5,519 bases of DNA, from positions 1 to 5,519 of the forward strand of contig ASHK01000361.1 in assembly GCA_000695745.1 (NCBI GenBank), given 5' to 3'. This DNA is from Vibrio madracius (GTDB taxonomy: Bacteria > Pseudomonadota > Gammaproteobacteria > Enterobacterales > Vibrionaceae). Position numbers and translations under genes: made by a program. How positions within the stretch are numbered: position 1 is the first letter of the stretch; each line of letters begins with the position of its first letter. Shown piece after piece: positions 1 to 5,519 of the stretch. The notes beneath the pieces were generated by a model. The model was not told where the DNA came from, searched no databases, and saw nothing but the letters and a program-made list of their open reading frames with translations.

Positions 1-420
1 CCCTTTCGCCCCCTGAACCGCCGTATGCGCCACCACATCACCGGTGATTCGAGACAACCACTCTTCGAGGTCTGGCTTGCAATCGGTTAGCAGTGCTGAA
101 AACTTCTGAGCCAGTTGGATGTCTCCCTCTAGTTCCAGTTTATCCTGCTTGATGAGCCTAGTAATATTCGCTTGCTCTTTCAGTTCAGGTAGTACCGAAA
201 GGTTCAAAGACAGATAACAGTCTGGTTCACCCTCATAGTTCGCCAGCACATCCAACTGATGACTGAACACAAAAGTGAGCGACTTATTAAATTCACGCAA
301 ATGAATTTGGATAATCTTGCCTTTAAGACGAGCCACGCGTTTGACCAACGCGTCATCATCTTTAATTAAAGTATTGAGCGTGGTTTCCACCACCGCGGTG
401 ACTAATGGGTCAAAGGGCAT
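1..420 (-). CDS. ubiJ: UbiJ, ubiquinone biosynthesis accessory factor (SCP2 domain), 3' end cut off by the window
   Basis: Translating the minus strand from the ATG at 420 gives 140 uninterrupted codons that run off the left edge, beginning MPFDPLVTAVVETTLN and continuing through VARLKGKIIQIHLREF. Full-length UbiJ is about 200 residues, so about 60 C-terminal residues lie outside. The family has an N-terminal SCP2-type lipid-binding domain and a C-terminal helical tail. It is a cytosolic accessory protein that works with UbiK and the Ubi enzyme complex, probably holding the hydrophobic ubiquinone intermediates. The visible part covers the SCP2 domain, with the typical DCYLSLNLSVLPEL and KLELEGDIQLAQKF stretches. 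The start is supported by an AAGGA Shine-Dalgarno at 428-432, seven bases upstream, which overlaps the ubiE stop. Position directly after ubiE and the normal ubiE-ubiJ-ubiB order support the call. The product name rests on recalled family sequence and synteny. Confidence 0.9.
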   Translation of the reverse strand, partial: MPFDPLVTAVVETTLNTLIKDDDALVKRVARLKGKIIQIHLREFNKSLTFVFSHQLDVLANYEGEPDCYLSLNLSVLPELKEQANITRLIKQDKLELEGDIQLAQKFSALLTDCKPDLEEWLSRITGDVVAHTAVQGAKG

Positions 421-427
421 AGCTCAA

Positions 428-432
428 TCCTT
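428..432 (-). promoter_or_regulatory. Ribosome binding site of ubiJ
   Basis: The minus strand reads TAAGGATTGAGCTATG here. AAGGA is seven bases before the ubiJ ATG and shares bases with the ubiE stop codon. This fixes the ubiJ start and suggests that ubiE and ubiJ are translated from one message, with ubiJ coupled to the end of ubiE. Confidence 0.7.
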
Positions 433-1213
433 AGAATTTGTATCCACGGTGCAGTGCAACAATACCACCGGTTAGGTTGAAGTATTTGGTCTGCTCAAAG
501 CCAGCGTCTTTCATCATGCTCTCAAGAGTATCTTGGTCTGGGTGCATACGAATAGATTCAGCAAGGTAACGATAACTTTCTGCATCGTTCGCCACCAGTT
601 CACCCATTTTCGGCAACAAGTGGAAAGAATACGCATCGTAAACTTTAGAAAGAGGCTCAATAATCGGTTTTGAAAACTCAAGAACAAGTAGACGACCGCC
701 TGGCTTGAGTACGCGATACATAGAGCGCAGCGCTTGGTCTTTATCGGTCACGTTACGTAGACAGAAACTGATCGTGATACAGTCAAAGTAATTATCTGGG
801 AAAGGCAGCTCTTCAGCATTGGCCTGAACGTAATGCACGTTACCGACAATACCGGTATCACGCAATTTATCACGACCCACATTCAACATGGAGTTGTTAA
901 TGTCAGCGAGAATAACATGGCCTTTATCGCCAACAATGCGAGAGAACTTAGCCGTTAGGTCACCAGTGCCGCCGCCAAGATCGAGGATACGTTGACCCGG
1001 TCTTGCACCACTGCAATCAATAGTAAAGCGCTTCCATAAACGGTGCACACCACCAGACATCAAATCGTTCATGATGTCGTATTTTGCCGCTACCGAGTGA
1101 AATACCTCAGCAACTTTTGTCACTTTTTCTTCTTTCGCAACTGTTGTGAAACCAAAGTGAGTGGTTTCGTCTTGTTGATTAAGCTGATTTGATTGCACGT
1201 TACTATCCGTCAT
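431..1213 (-). CDS. ubiE: UbiE, ubiquinone/menaquinone C-methyltransferase
   Basis: SAM-dependent class I methyltransferase of 260 residues (E. coli UbiE is about 251). It methylates the ring carbon of 2-polyprenyl-6-methoxy-1,4-benzoquinol in ubiquinone synthesis and demethylmenaquinol in menaquinone synthesis, in the cytosol or at the membrane surface. Visible motifs: the family opening HFGFTTV (residues 19-25), [17 protein letters not shown] (37-53), SAM motif [11 protein letters not shown] (77-86), the acidic motif ADINNSML (103-110), NAEELPFPD (132-140), FCLRNVTD (150-157), [16 protein letters not shown] (168-183) and the typical C-terminus [13 protein letters not shown] chose the ATG at 1213, not an in-frame ATG ten codons upstream at 1243. 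The former has a strong AAGAGGA six bases before it and gives the standard MTDSNVQ start. It lies 45 nt after rmuC and 10 nt before ubiJ, probably one transcript. Confidence 0.97.
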   Translation of the reverse strand: MTDSNVQSNQLNQQDETTHFGFTTVAKEEKVTKVAEVFHSVAAKYDIMNDLMSGGVHRLWKRFTIDCSGARPGQRILDLGGGTGDLTAKFSRIVGDKGHVILADINNSMLNVGRDKLRDTGIVGNVHYVQANAEELPFPDNYFDCITISFCLRNVTDKDQALRSMYRVLKPGGRLLVLEFSKPIIEPLSKVYDAYSFHLLPKMGELVANDAESYRYLAESIRMHPDQDTLESMMKDAGFEQTKYFNLTGGIVALHRGYKF

Positions 1214-1219
1214 TATTGT

Positions 1220-1226
1220 TCCTCTT
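1220..1226 (-). promoter_or_regulatory. Ribosome binding site of ubiE
   Basis: AAGAGGA on the minus strand lies six bases before the ATG at 1213. It is the strongest Shine-Dalgarno in the window and decides the ubiE start against the longer in-frame possibility at 1243, which would put this site inside the coding region. Confidence 0.8.
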
Positions 1227-1258
1227 AGGCGGCACAACCTCACCTACGCCGCAGAGGG

Positions 1259-2773
1259 TCAGTTTACTTTATCCATGTCTGGTTGTCTTTCCACCAAGGC
1301 ATCATTTTGTGCAATTTCTGTCAGAGTCGGAGAAATCGAACGTTTCACTTCCACACCCAGTTGCTTAAAACTCTCTGCTTGACGGATCGCGTTGCCGCGG
1401 CCGGTAGCCAGTTTATTCATTGCACCTTGATAACTTTGATTGGCTTTGTCCAGTGCGCCGCCCAACCCTTCCATATCATCAACGAACAAACGCAGTTTGT
1501 CGTAGAGCTTACTGGCCTTGTCGGCGATCACCTGAGCGTTCTGGTTCTGTCGATCATTACGCCAGAGGTTATCAATAGTACGTAACGCCACCAGCAACGT
1601 AGTAGGACTCACCAAAATAATGTTGTTCTCCATCGCTTCTTTCACCAAGCTCGGATCGGCTTGAATGGCCACTTGGAATGCAGGTTCTACCGGAATAAAC
1701 ATTAAGACGTAGTCGAGTGAACGGATGCCTTTTAATTGATGATAATCTTTTTGCGACAAGCCCCGAATGTGATTGCGCAGCGCTATCAAGTGATCGCTCA
1801 AGGCGCGCTCGCGTTCAGCGTCGGTTTCGGCATTAAAGTAGCGTTCATAAGCTACCAGTACCATTTTTGAGTCGATAACCACTTGCTTCTCTTGAGGAAG
1901 ATGAACAATCACGTCCGGCTGATATCGTTTACCCGCCTCATTTTGCAAGCTAACTTGAGTTTGATACTCGTGACCTTCGCGCAATCCTGATTCTGCCAAC
2001 ACGCGAGCCAATACCACTTCGCCCCAATTACCCTGCTGCTTATTGTCACCTTTTAGAGCTTGAGTGAGGTTCATCGCTTCTTTGGTCATCTGATCGTTGA
2101 GACGTTGGAGGTTCTTTAATTCATGAACTAAGGTATGACGCTCTTTTGCCTCTTGACTGAAACTGTCGTTAACCTGCTTTTTGAATCCCTCTAGCTGTTC
2201 TTTTAATGGCGATAGAATGCCTTCTAAGCTTTGGCGATTTTGGGCATCAACTTTCGCCGTTTTTGCTTCAAACACCTGATTAGCCAAACGTTCGAATTGC
2301 TCTTTTAAACGCAGTTCAGATTGCTGTAGTAGCTCGAGTTTTTCTTGATCGGAGCGCTGTTGTTGCTGATAGGTCGCTAACTGTTCACGCAGCTCCGCTT
2401 CCGATTGAGCTCGCTGCTGCTTCACGTACTCAAGGTCGTTCGCATACTGCTGACGCTCTTGTTTCACCGCCTCGAAATAGCGCAATTTTTCCATTGCAGC
2501 CATGACTTTACCGTGTGCTTGCTTAAGCTCGAATGCCGACTTGTCTCGTTCATCATCCAGCTCATCAAGCTCTTGTTTTGCCTCTTGAAGATCGTGACGT
2601 AAACGGTCAATTTCCTGCTCTAACGCAGTCTTTTCTAACTGTGCTTTTTGCTCAAACATCTGCTCCATCTGGCGTGACTTAAAATGCAGAATTACAGCCG
2701 CAGAAAATCCGAGACAAGTAGAAATAGAAGTGATTGAAAGTAGGAGGGTTTGGTTATCAATTATCCATTGCAT
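1259..2773 (-). CDS. rmuC: RmuC family protein (DNA recombination-limiting, nuclease-like)
   Basis: Protein of 504 residues, close to the usual RmuC size. In E. coli, loss of RmuC raises the rate of inversion at short inverted repeats, and the family has a predicted PD-(D/E)XK nuclease-like fold; the biochemical activity is not well established. Layout: an N-terminal hydrophobic segment (about residues 9-31) that should anchor it in the inner membrane, a long Gln/Glu/Lys-rich coiled coil (about 35-235), then the conserved RmuC domain (about 240-440). That domain carries GNWGE (248-252), PDVIVHLP (286-293), VVIDSKM (298-304), MFIPVEPAF (358-366) and ILVSPTTLL (386-394). D287, D301 and K303 are the likely nuclease-core residues by analogy. 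The ATG at 2773 is the only start before an in-frame TAG at 2792-2794, and no strong Shine-Dalgarno precedes it. It normally sits just before ubiE, as here. Confidence 0.95.
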   Translation of the reverse strand: MQWIIDNQTLLLSITSISTCLGFSAAVILHFKSRQMEQMFEQKAQLEKTALEQEIDRLRHDLQEAKQELDELDDERDKSAFELKQAHGKVMAAMEKLRYFEAVKQERQQYANDLEYVKQQRAQSEAELREQLATYQQQQRSDQEKLELLQQSELRLKEQFERLANQVFEAKTAKVDAQNRQSLEGILSPLKEQLEGFKKQVNDSFSQEAKERHTLVHELKNLQRLNDQMTKEAMNLTQALKGDNKQQGNWGEVVLARVLAESGLREGHEYQTQVSLQNEAGKRYQPDVIVHLPQEKQVVIDSKMVLVAYERYFNAETDAERERALSDHLIALRNHIRGLSQKDYHQLKGIRSLDYVLMFIPVEPAFQVAIQADPSLVKEAMENNIILVSPTTLLVALRTIDNLWRNDRQNQNAQVIADKASKLYDKLRLFVDDMEGLGGALDKANQSYQGAMNKLATGRGNAIRQAESFKQLGVEVKRSISPTLTEIAQNDALVERQPDMDKVN

Positions 2774-2814
2774 TGTGTACGTGCCATCAGCCTAGGTTCT
2801 ACAGCTAATGGTAA

Positions 2815-2843
2815 TTTATACTGGATAAATGTCCAGATATTTA
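2815..2843 (-). promoter_or_regulatory. Possible sigma70-type promoter for rmuC with an inverted repeat in its spacer
   Basis: In the short gap between fliJ and rmuC the minus strand carries TATAAA (2815-2820), a good -10 match, 41 bases before the rmuC ATG. The only element at 17-bp spacing is a poor -35, TAAATA (2838-2843), overlapping the end of fliJ; TTGTAA at 2841-2846 fits better but is 20 bp away. A promoter is biologically expected here because a housekeeping gene follows a flagellar operon. The sequence support is weak. Confidence 0.3.
2821..2836. repeat. Short inverted repeat CTGGA-N6-TCCAG
   Basis: A perfect 5-bp inverted repeat with a 6-base centre lies five bases past the fliJ stop, in the gap before rmuC. 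On the transcribed strand it would be a small hairpin, but no run of U follows it, so it is a poor intrinsic terminator. It falls in the spacer of the possible rmuC promoter, so an operator is an alternative reading. It could also be chance. Confidence 0.3.
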
Positions 2844-3272
2844 CAAGGCACGCCGCTTGATGCGTGAGTTGATGATATCTTCAATAAGTTTCTGTTCGCG
2901 CTTTGCTTTTTCGTAGTTTTGTTTTTTACTCCAGCGATCTAACACCTGTTCCAGACCATGTACTCGAGCCGCTTTTTGTTGTAATTGCTTGTGGACCGAT
3001 TGGCACTGCGCTTCCATGACGGCCTGCTCATATTTTTGATGATTCAGTATTTTTTGCAGCATTTGATCGACAAGATTCAGGTTCATCAACCCCATACTGT
3101 TCGTTTGTTTTGAGCCACTGTGATTTAACGTTTTTAGTTCAGACAACGCCAAAAGCTGCTTACCCAAATATTCATTTTGGCTGCGCATCGATTCCAAGTG
3201 AGCACCAATTTTGTCACGGCGCATCTCTTCAACTTGCGTCATTTTGCCAACTGCGCGAATTTTACTGTCCAT
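2841..3272 (-). CDS. fliJ: FliJ-like flagellar export protein
   Basis: Small, highly charged protein of 143 residues, the normal size for FliJ (about 145). FliJ is a cytosolic stalk-like coiled coil that sits in the pore of the FliI hexamer and contacts the export gate protein FlhA, promoting substrate export and chaperone escort. The sequence is Gln/Lys/Glu-rich and predicted mostly helical: one helix from about residue 10 to 50, a break with several Ser, Asn and Gly (51-66), and a second long helix to the basic C-terminus (SRIKRRAL). This two-helix antiparallel plan fits FliJ. FliJ proteins diverge strongly, so the call rests on size, coiled-coil character and position 32 nt after fliI. The ATG at 3272 is the only start before an upstream in-frame TAG. 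Its nearest good Shine-Dalgarno (AGGAAG, 3293-3298) is 20 bases away, with a small hairpin between. It appears to be the last gene of the flagellar run. Confidence 0.85.
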   Translation of the reverse strand: MDSKIRAVGKMTQVEEMRRDKIGAHLESMRSQNEYLGKQLLALSELKTLNHSGSKQTNSMGLMNLNLVDQMLQKILNHQKYEQAVMEAQCQSVHKQLQQKAARVHGLEQVLDRWSKKQNYEKAKREQKLIEDIINSRIKRRAL

Positions 3273-3304
3273 AGTGAGTTGTGAGCGTTTCGCTTCCTAC
3301 TGAG

Positions 3305-4656
3305 TTAAGGATTAGGGTTTTGAAACAGCTGTGCTAGCTGTGTTAGCGACGTCTGAAAGTCCACCGCTTCATTCGCGGCTTGCAACAAATACGTTTTGAG
3401 CTGCGGGTGCATGGCGACGGCTTGGTCTAGCTCTGGGTCTTGCCCTGGCTGATAGCCTCCCAAAGGAAGCAGCTCTTTCACTTGCAAATAATTGGAATAC
3501 AGCTGACGGAATTGATTAGCGAGTGTACTTTGAACCTCCGGGGTACACCCAGACATACAACGACTGATCGATGCATTAATATCAATGGCAGGATAATGCC
3601 CTTGTTCAGCAAGAGTTCGTGAAAGCACCACATGACCATCTAAAATCGCCCGCGCAGAATCCACCACTGGGTCTTGTTGATCATCACCTTCGGCTAATAC
3701 CGTGTAGATGGCAGTCAAGCTGCCGTCGGGGTGCTCACTGTTACCCGCACGTTCTAACAGCTGCGGCAGCACACTGAATACTGATGGTGGATACCCTCTT
3801 GATGCGGGAGGCTCCCCTAATGCCAGCGCAATTTCACGCTGTGCCATGGCATAACGAGTCAATGAATCCATCAGCAACAATACGTCATTGCCTTTATCTC
3901 GAAATACTCAGCCACTCGATGACAAAGTAATGTCGCACGCAAGCGCATTAATGGAGACTCGTCGGCAGGCGCTGCAATAATGACGGCTTTCTTACGCGCT
4001 TCTGGCGTCAAGTTACGTTCAATAAATTCACGCACTTCACGACCACGCTCCCCGATAAGGCCAACAACAATGACATCGGCTTCGGTGTTTTGGGTAATCA
4101 TTCCCATCAACACACTTTTGCCCACACCACTGCCTGCCATTAAACCAATACGCTGCCCTTTGCCTACGGTGAGCAATCCATTTATGGCACGAACGCCAAC
4201 ATCCAGCGGTGTATCAACCGGACGACGCTTTAAGGGGTTAATGGGTTTAGGCTCTAAGGAAACGCGCTCGCCTCCTTTTAGCACTGCCCCATCATCCAAG
4301 GCTTCACCAAGCCCATTAACCACACGTCCTAACCAGTGGTTACCTAAATTCACCGAGCTATCGCCATCAAGCGGAATGACTTTGGCACCCGCGAACAAGC
4401 CTCCCAATTGTCGAACTGGCATGAGATAGGCAATGTTGTGGTCAAATCCCACCACCTGTGCCTCTATCATATTGCCTTCGTCGGTCTCAACTAGACAGCG
4501 CTGTTCAAGCTTAAATCGACATCCGACAGCCTGCAGCATTAAGCCATTCACCTTGACGAGTCGCCCCGTTACGCGCGCAACAGGGACTAGATTCAAAGAG
4601 GCAATGGCGTCATTTAAGCGATCATGAAGCAGAGGGGAAGCTGAGTTAGTCATCAT
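3305..4656 (-). pseudogene. fliI: FliI, flagellar type III export ATPase, split by a one-base frameshift
   Basis: FliI is the F1-beta-like hexameric ATPase that energises and loads the flagellar export apparatus at the cytoplasmic face of the basal body. It appears here in two pieces. The first (4656 to the TGA at 3871-3873) has the N-terminal barrel, Walker A GLMAGSGVGKS (residues 171-181, K180) and GERGREV (202-208), with E203 as the probable catalytic Glu. After F252 it reads nine foreign residues and stops. The second continues in the -1 frame from about 3900 to the TAA at 3305-3307: [20 protein letters not shown] (Walker B, D264), [14 protein letters not shown], and INASISR (360-366), whose last Arg is the likely arginine finger. 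Adding one C after the TTC at 3901-3903 rejoins them into about 450 residues, the normal length. Elsewhere it looks intact, so the lesion is recent or a sequencing error. The start overlaps the end of fliH by 11 nt (ATGATGACTAA); the second ATG, at 4653, is equally possible. Some annotations will list it as two CDSs, 3871-4656 and about 3305-3880. Confidence 0.93.
3899..3903 (-). other. Frameshift point in fliI (one C missing)
   Basis: The coding strand reads GAG TAT TTC GAG ATA AAG, giving EYFEIK. The family reads [10 protein letters not shown], which needs GAG TAT TTC CGA GAT AAA GGC. One C is therefore missing between the base at 3901 and that at 3900, shortening CC to C. There is no long homopolymer, short tandem repeat or classic X-XXY-YYZ slippery heptamer at the spot. 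Confidence 0.9.
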
Positions 4657-5395
4657 TACTCGCTAAGTCAATCGGGGTAACTTCATCCAGTAAATGCTCT
4701 TTCACGGCGTCCATACAAGACTCTAGCCGAGAATCACAGCTGGCATCCGCTTCCGCATCTTCTGTCATTAAGTGACAACCACCCACTGGCAGTTCCGGTT
4801 TCGCGACCAACTTCCACCCACTCGCCAGGTCAGGATTAATTTGGGTAATCCGCTCCAGATCTTGTGGGTTTAAATGTACCGTGACCTTTTCCGTTTTACC
4901 CGGCATGGCTTCCAGTGTTTCATCCACCAACGCCAAAATTTGCTGCGGCATTAAGGTCAACTCAGCGCGAATCACCTGCTGCGCAACCTTTTGCACCAAC
5001 TCACATATGATATGGCGTTGTTGCTGTTCTTTTTCTTCTTGCCAACGAGACAATGAAACATAGATATCATTAACCGGTTTGACGGCATCAAGAAATGCTT
5101 GTTTTCCCGATTGCTCACCTGAGACAAAGCCTTTTTGAAAGCCCTCTTTCTGCCCCTCAAGTAACCCCTGTTGCTTGCCTTGTTCAATACCTTGCTGCAA
5201 ACCTTCTCGATGACCACGCTCCAGCCCTTGTTGAAACCCTTCTTCAAGACGCTCTTGCACGTCGATCTGTGTCGGTGCATCATCCCAACTTAACTCAGCA
5301 GAAAACTCGTCCACTGACGATGGCTGCGCGAGAGGTGGAAAACGGTGTTGTCTATAACCACTTGGCGGCAAATTAAAAATCGCAGTTTCTTTCAT
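4646..5395 (-). CDS. fliH: FliH, regulator of the flagellar export ATPase
   Basis: Protein of 249 residues, in the usual FliH range of about 230-270. FliH is a cytosolic dimer that binds and restrains FliI and tethers the FliI/FliJ complex to the C-ring through FliN. It resembles the b plus delta stator subunits of F-type ATPases. Visible parts: an N-terminal segment with Pro and Trp (1-40; N-terminal Trp residues dock to the C-ring in Salmonella FliH, and W37 may be the analogue), a helical stretch with glycine every fourth residue (53-97), a second helical part (100-145), and a C-terminal FliI-binding domain (about 145-245) with VHLNPQDLERI and LPVGGCHLMTEDAEADAS, the family's glycine-containing turn. 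The start at 5395 has GGTGGAA six bases upstream and lies 3 nt after the fliG stop. The 3' end overlaps fliI, suggesting coupled translation and matched stoichiometry. Confidence 0.95.
   Translation of the reverse strand: MKETAIFNLPPSGYRQHRFPPLAQPSSVDEFSAELSWDDAPTQIDVQERLEEGFQQGLERGHREGLQQGIEQGKQQGLLEGQKEGFQKGFVSGEQSGKQAFLDAVKPVNDIYVSLSRWQEEKEQQQRHIICELVQKVAQQVIRAELTLMPQQILALVDETLEAMPGKTEKVTVHLNPQDLERITQINPDLASGWKLVAKPELPVGGCHLMTEDAEADASCDSRLESCMDAVKEHLLDEVTPIDLASNDD
5105..5239 (-). repeat. GxxxG glycine array inside FliH
   Basis: Glycines occupy FliH residues 53, 57, 61, 65, 69, 73, 77, 81, 85, 89, 93 and 97: twelve in exact 4-residue register, forming eleven overlapping GxxxG units. The intervening residues are mainly Gln, Glu and Lys, with Leu, Phe or Ile often directly after Gly. 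The DNA shows a matching 12-base periodicity (GGN every fourth codon) but the units are not identical copies. GxxxG repeats are a known FliH hallmark and suit close helix-helix packing in the dimer. Confidence 0.9.
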
Positions 5396-5398
5396 GAT

Positions 5399-5519
5399 TT
5401 ATTCCACCGTCTGTTCTTGGTACAGAGACAACTCGATTTCACCCGCTTCCGACAGCTCTTTGATGATTTGCATAATGTCATTACGAGCACGTTCAACCGC
5501 ACTTACAGGCACTGCGCCG
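5399..5519 (-). CDS. fliG: FliG, flagellar motor switch protein, C-terminal end only
   Basis: The minus strand from the right edge gives 39 codons then TAA, beginning GAVPVSAVERARNDIMQIIK and continuing through ELSEAGEIELSLYQEQTVE. This matches the last helix and tail of the FliG C-terminal domain, in which a G(P/A)V-x-(L/V)-S-x-VE-x-A segment is followed by an I-x-x-I-x-x-L-x-x-x-GEI pattern. FliG forms the torque-generating ring of the switch complex, contacts the stator MotA/PomA proteins through its C-terminal domain, and binds FliM and FliF. The torque helix itself and about 90% of the gene lie outside the window. It is directly followed, 3 nt later, by fliH, the standard order. The fragment is short, so the call leans partly on that context. 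Confidence 0.9.
   Translation of the reverse strand, partial: GAVPVSAVERARNDIMQIIKELSEAGEIELSLYQEQTVE
5402..5408 (-). promoter_or_regulatory. Ribosome binding site of fliH
   Basis: GGTGGAA on the minus strand ends six bases before the fliH ATG at 5395 and lies within the last codons of fliG. It supports this start and translational coupling between the two genes. Confidence 0.55.

Noticed and set aside
1214..1243. Ten-codon N-terminal extension of UbiE from the ATG at 1243.
   Set aside because: It would place the strong AAGAGGA ribosome site inside the coding region. Starting at 1213 gives the expected MTDS-type N-terminus and the family length.
1229..1252. GCGGC/GCCGC inverted repeat between rmuC and ubiE as a terminator.
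   Set aside because: Only five base pairs with a 14-base loop and no U-tract after it; it lies inside what looks like a single transcript.
1268..1297. Possible internal ubiE promoter (TTGGTG, 18 bp, GATAAA on the minus strand) in the 3' end of rmuC.
   Set aside because: Both boxes match poorly, and coding sequence of this composition gives such hits often. An own promoter for ubiE is plausible but is not shown by this sequence.
2770..2786. Sigma54-like promoter on the minus strand at the start of rmuC: TGGCACG followed by a downstream TGC.
   Set aside because: The GG to GC distance is two bases longer than the strict -24/-12 spacing, and the downstream element overlaps the rmuC start codon, leaving no leader. 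Probably chance.
3980..4429. Open frame on the plus strand opposite fliI (149 codons).
   Set aside because: It lies wholly antisense to clear FliI coding sequence, is rich in Ser, Thr, Pro and Arg as expected of a shadow frame, and has no recognisable family. The same applies to the other plus-strand frames at 1283-1585, 2405-2602, 3440-3622, 4433-4627, 4881-5063 and 5095-5376.
4972..5283. Minus-strand frame of 103 codons overlapping fliH.
   Set aside because: It is a shifted reading of the FliH glycine-repeat region; its basic, low-complexity sequence follows from the 12-base periodicity. FliH itself is clearly the real gene.

Overview
This window reads as chromosomal DNA of a gammaproteobacterium, most likely Vibrio or a close relative. 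The UbiE protein matches my recollection of Vibrio UbiE almost throughout, and the order rmuC-ubiE-ubiJ is the conserved gammaproteobacterial one. Every gene I can support lies on the minus strand, so transcription runs from the right edge to the left. No RNA gene, insertion sequence, CRISPR array, prophage or att site is visible, and no gap between genes exceeds 70 bases.

The right part (about 2841-5519) is the end of a flagellar export and motor operon: the last 39 codons of fliG, complete fliH, fliI and complete fliJ. The genes are packed tightly: 3 nt between fliG and fliH, a fliH/fliI overlap, and 32 nt between fliI and fliJ. The run stops at fliJ and is followed by housekeeping genes rather than by fliK/fliL. 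A fliE-F-G-H-I-J unit ending at fliJ is typical of the Vibrio lateral (swarming) system, whereas the polar cluster continues into fliK. I therefore favour a lateral set, by inference only.

The most notable feature is in fliI. It is split by a one-base deletion next to 3900/3901. The N-terminal half, with Walker A and the GERGREV loop, ends at a TGA 10 codons after the break. The C-terminal half, with Walker B and the SISR arginine, continues in the -1 frame. Restoring one C on the coding strand gives an uninterrupted protein of about 450 residues, the normal FliI length. As written, this copy cannot make a complete ATPase unless the gap is a sequencing error or is rescued in translation.

The left part (1-2773) is rmuC, ubiE and the N-terminal 140 codons of ubiJ. 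UbiE and UbiJ act in ubiquinone biosynthesis. RmuC is a predicted membrane-anchored, nuclease-like protein that limits DNA inversions at short inverted repeats. I see no wholly new system here. The points worth checking are the fliI lesion with its stop/start junction, an unbroken run of 12 glycines at 4-residue spacing in FliH, and the unusual junction of a flagellar operon with rmuC.
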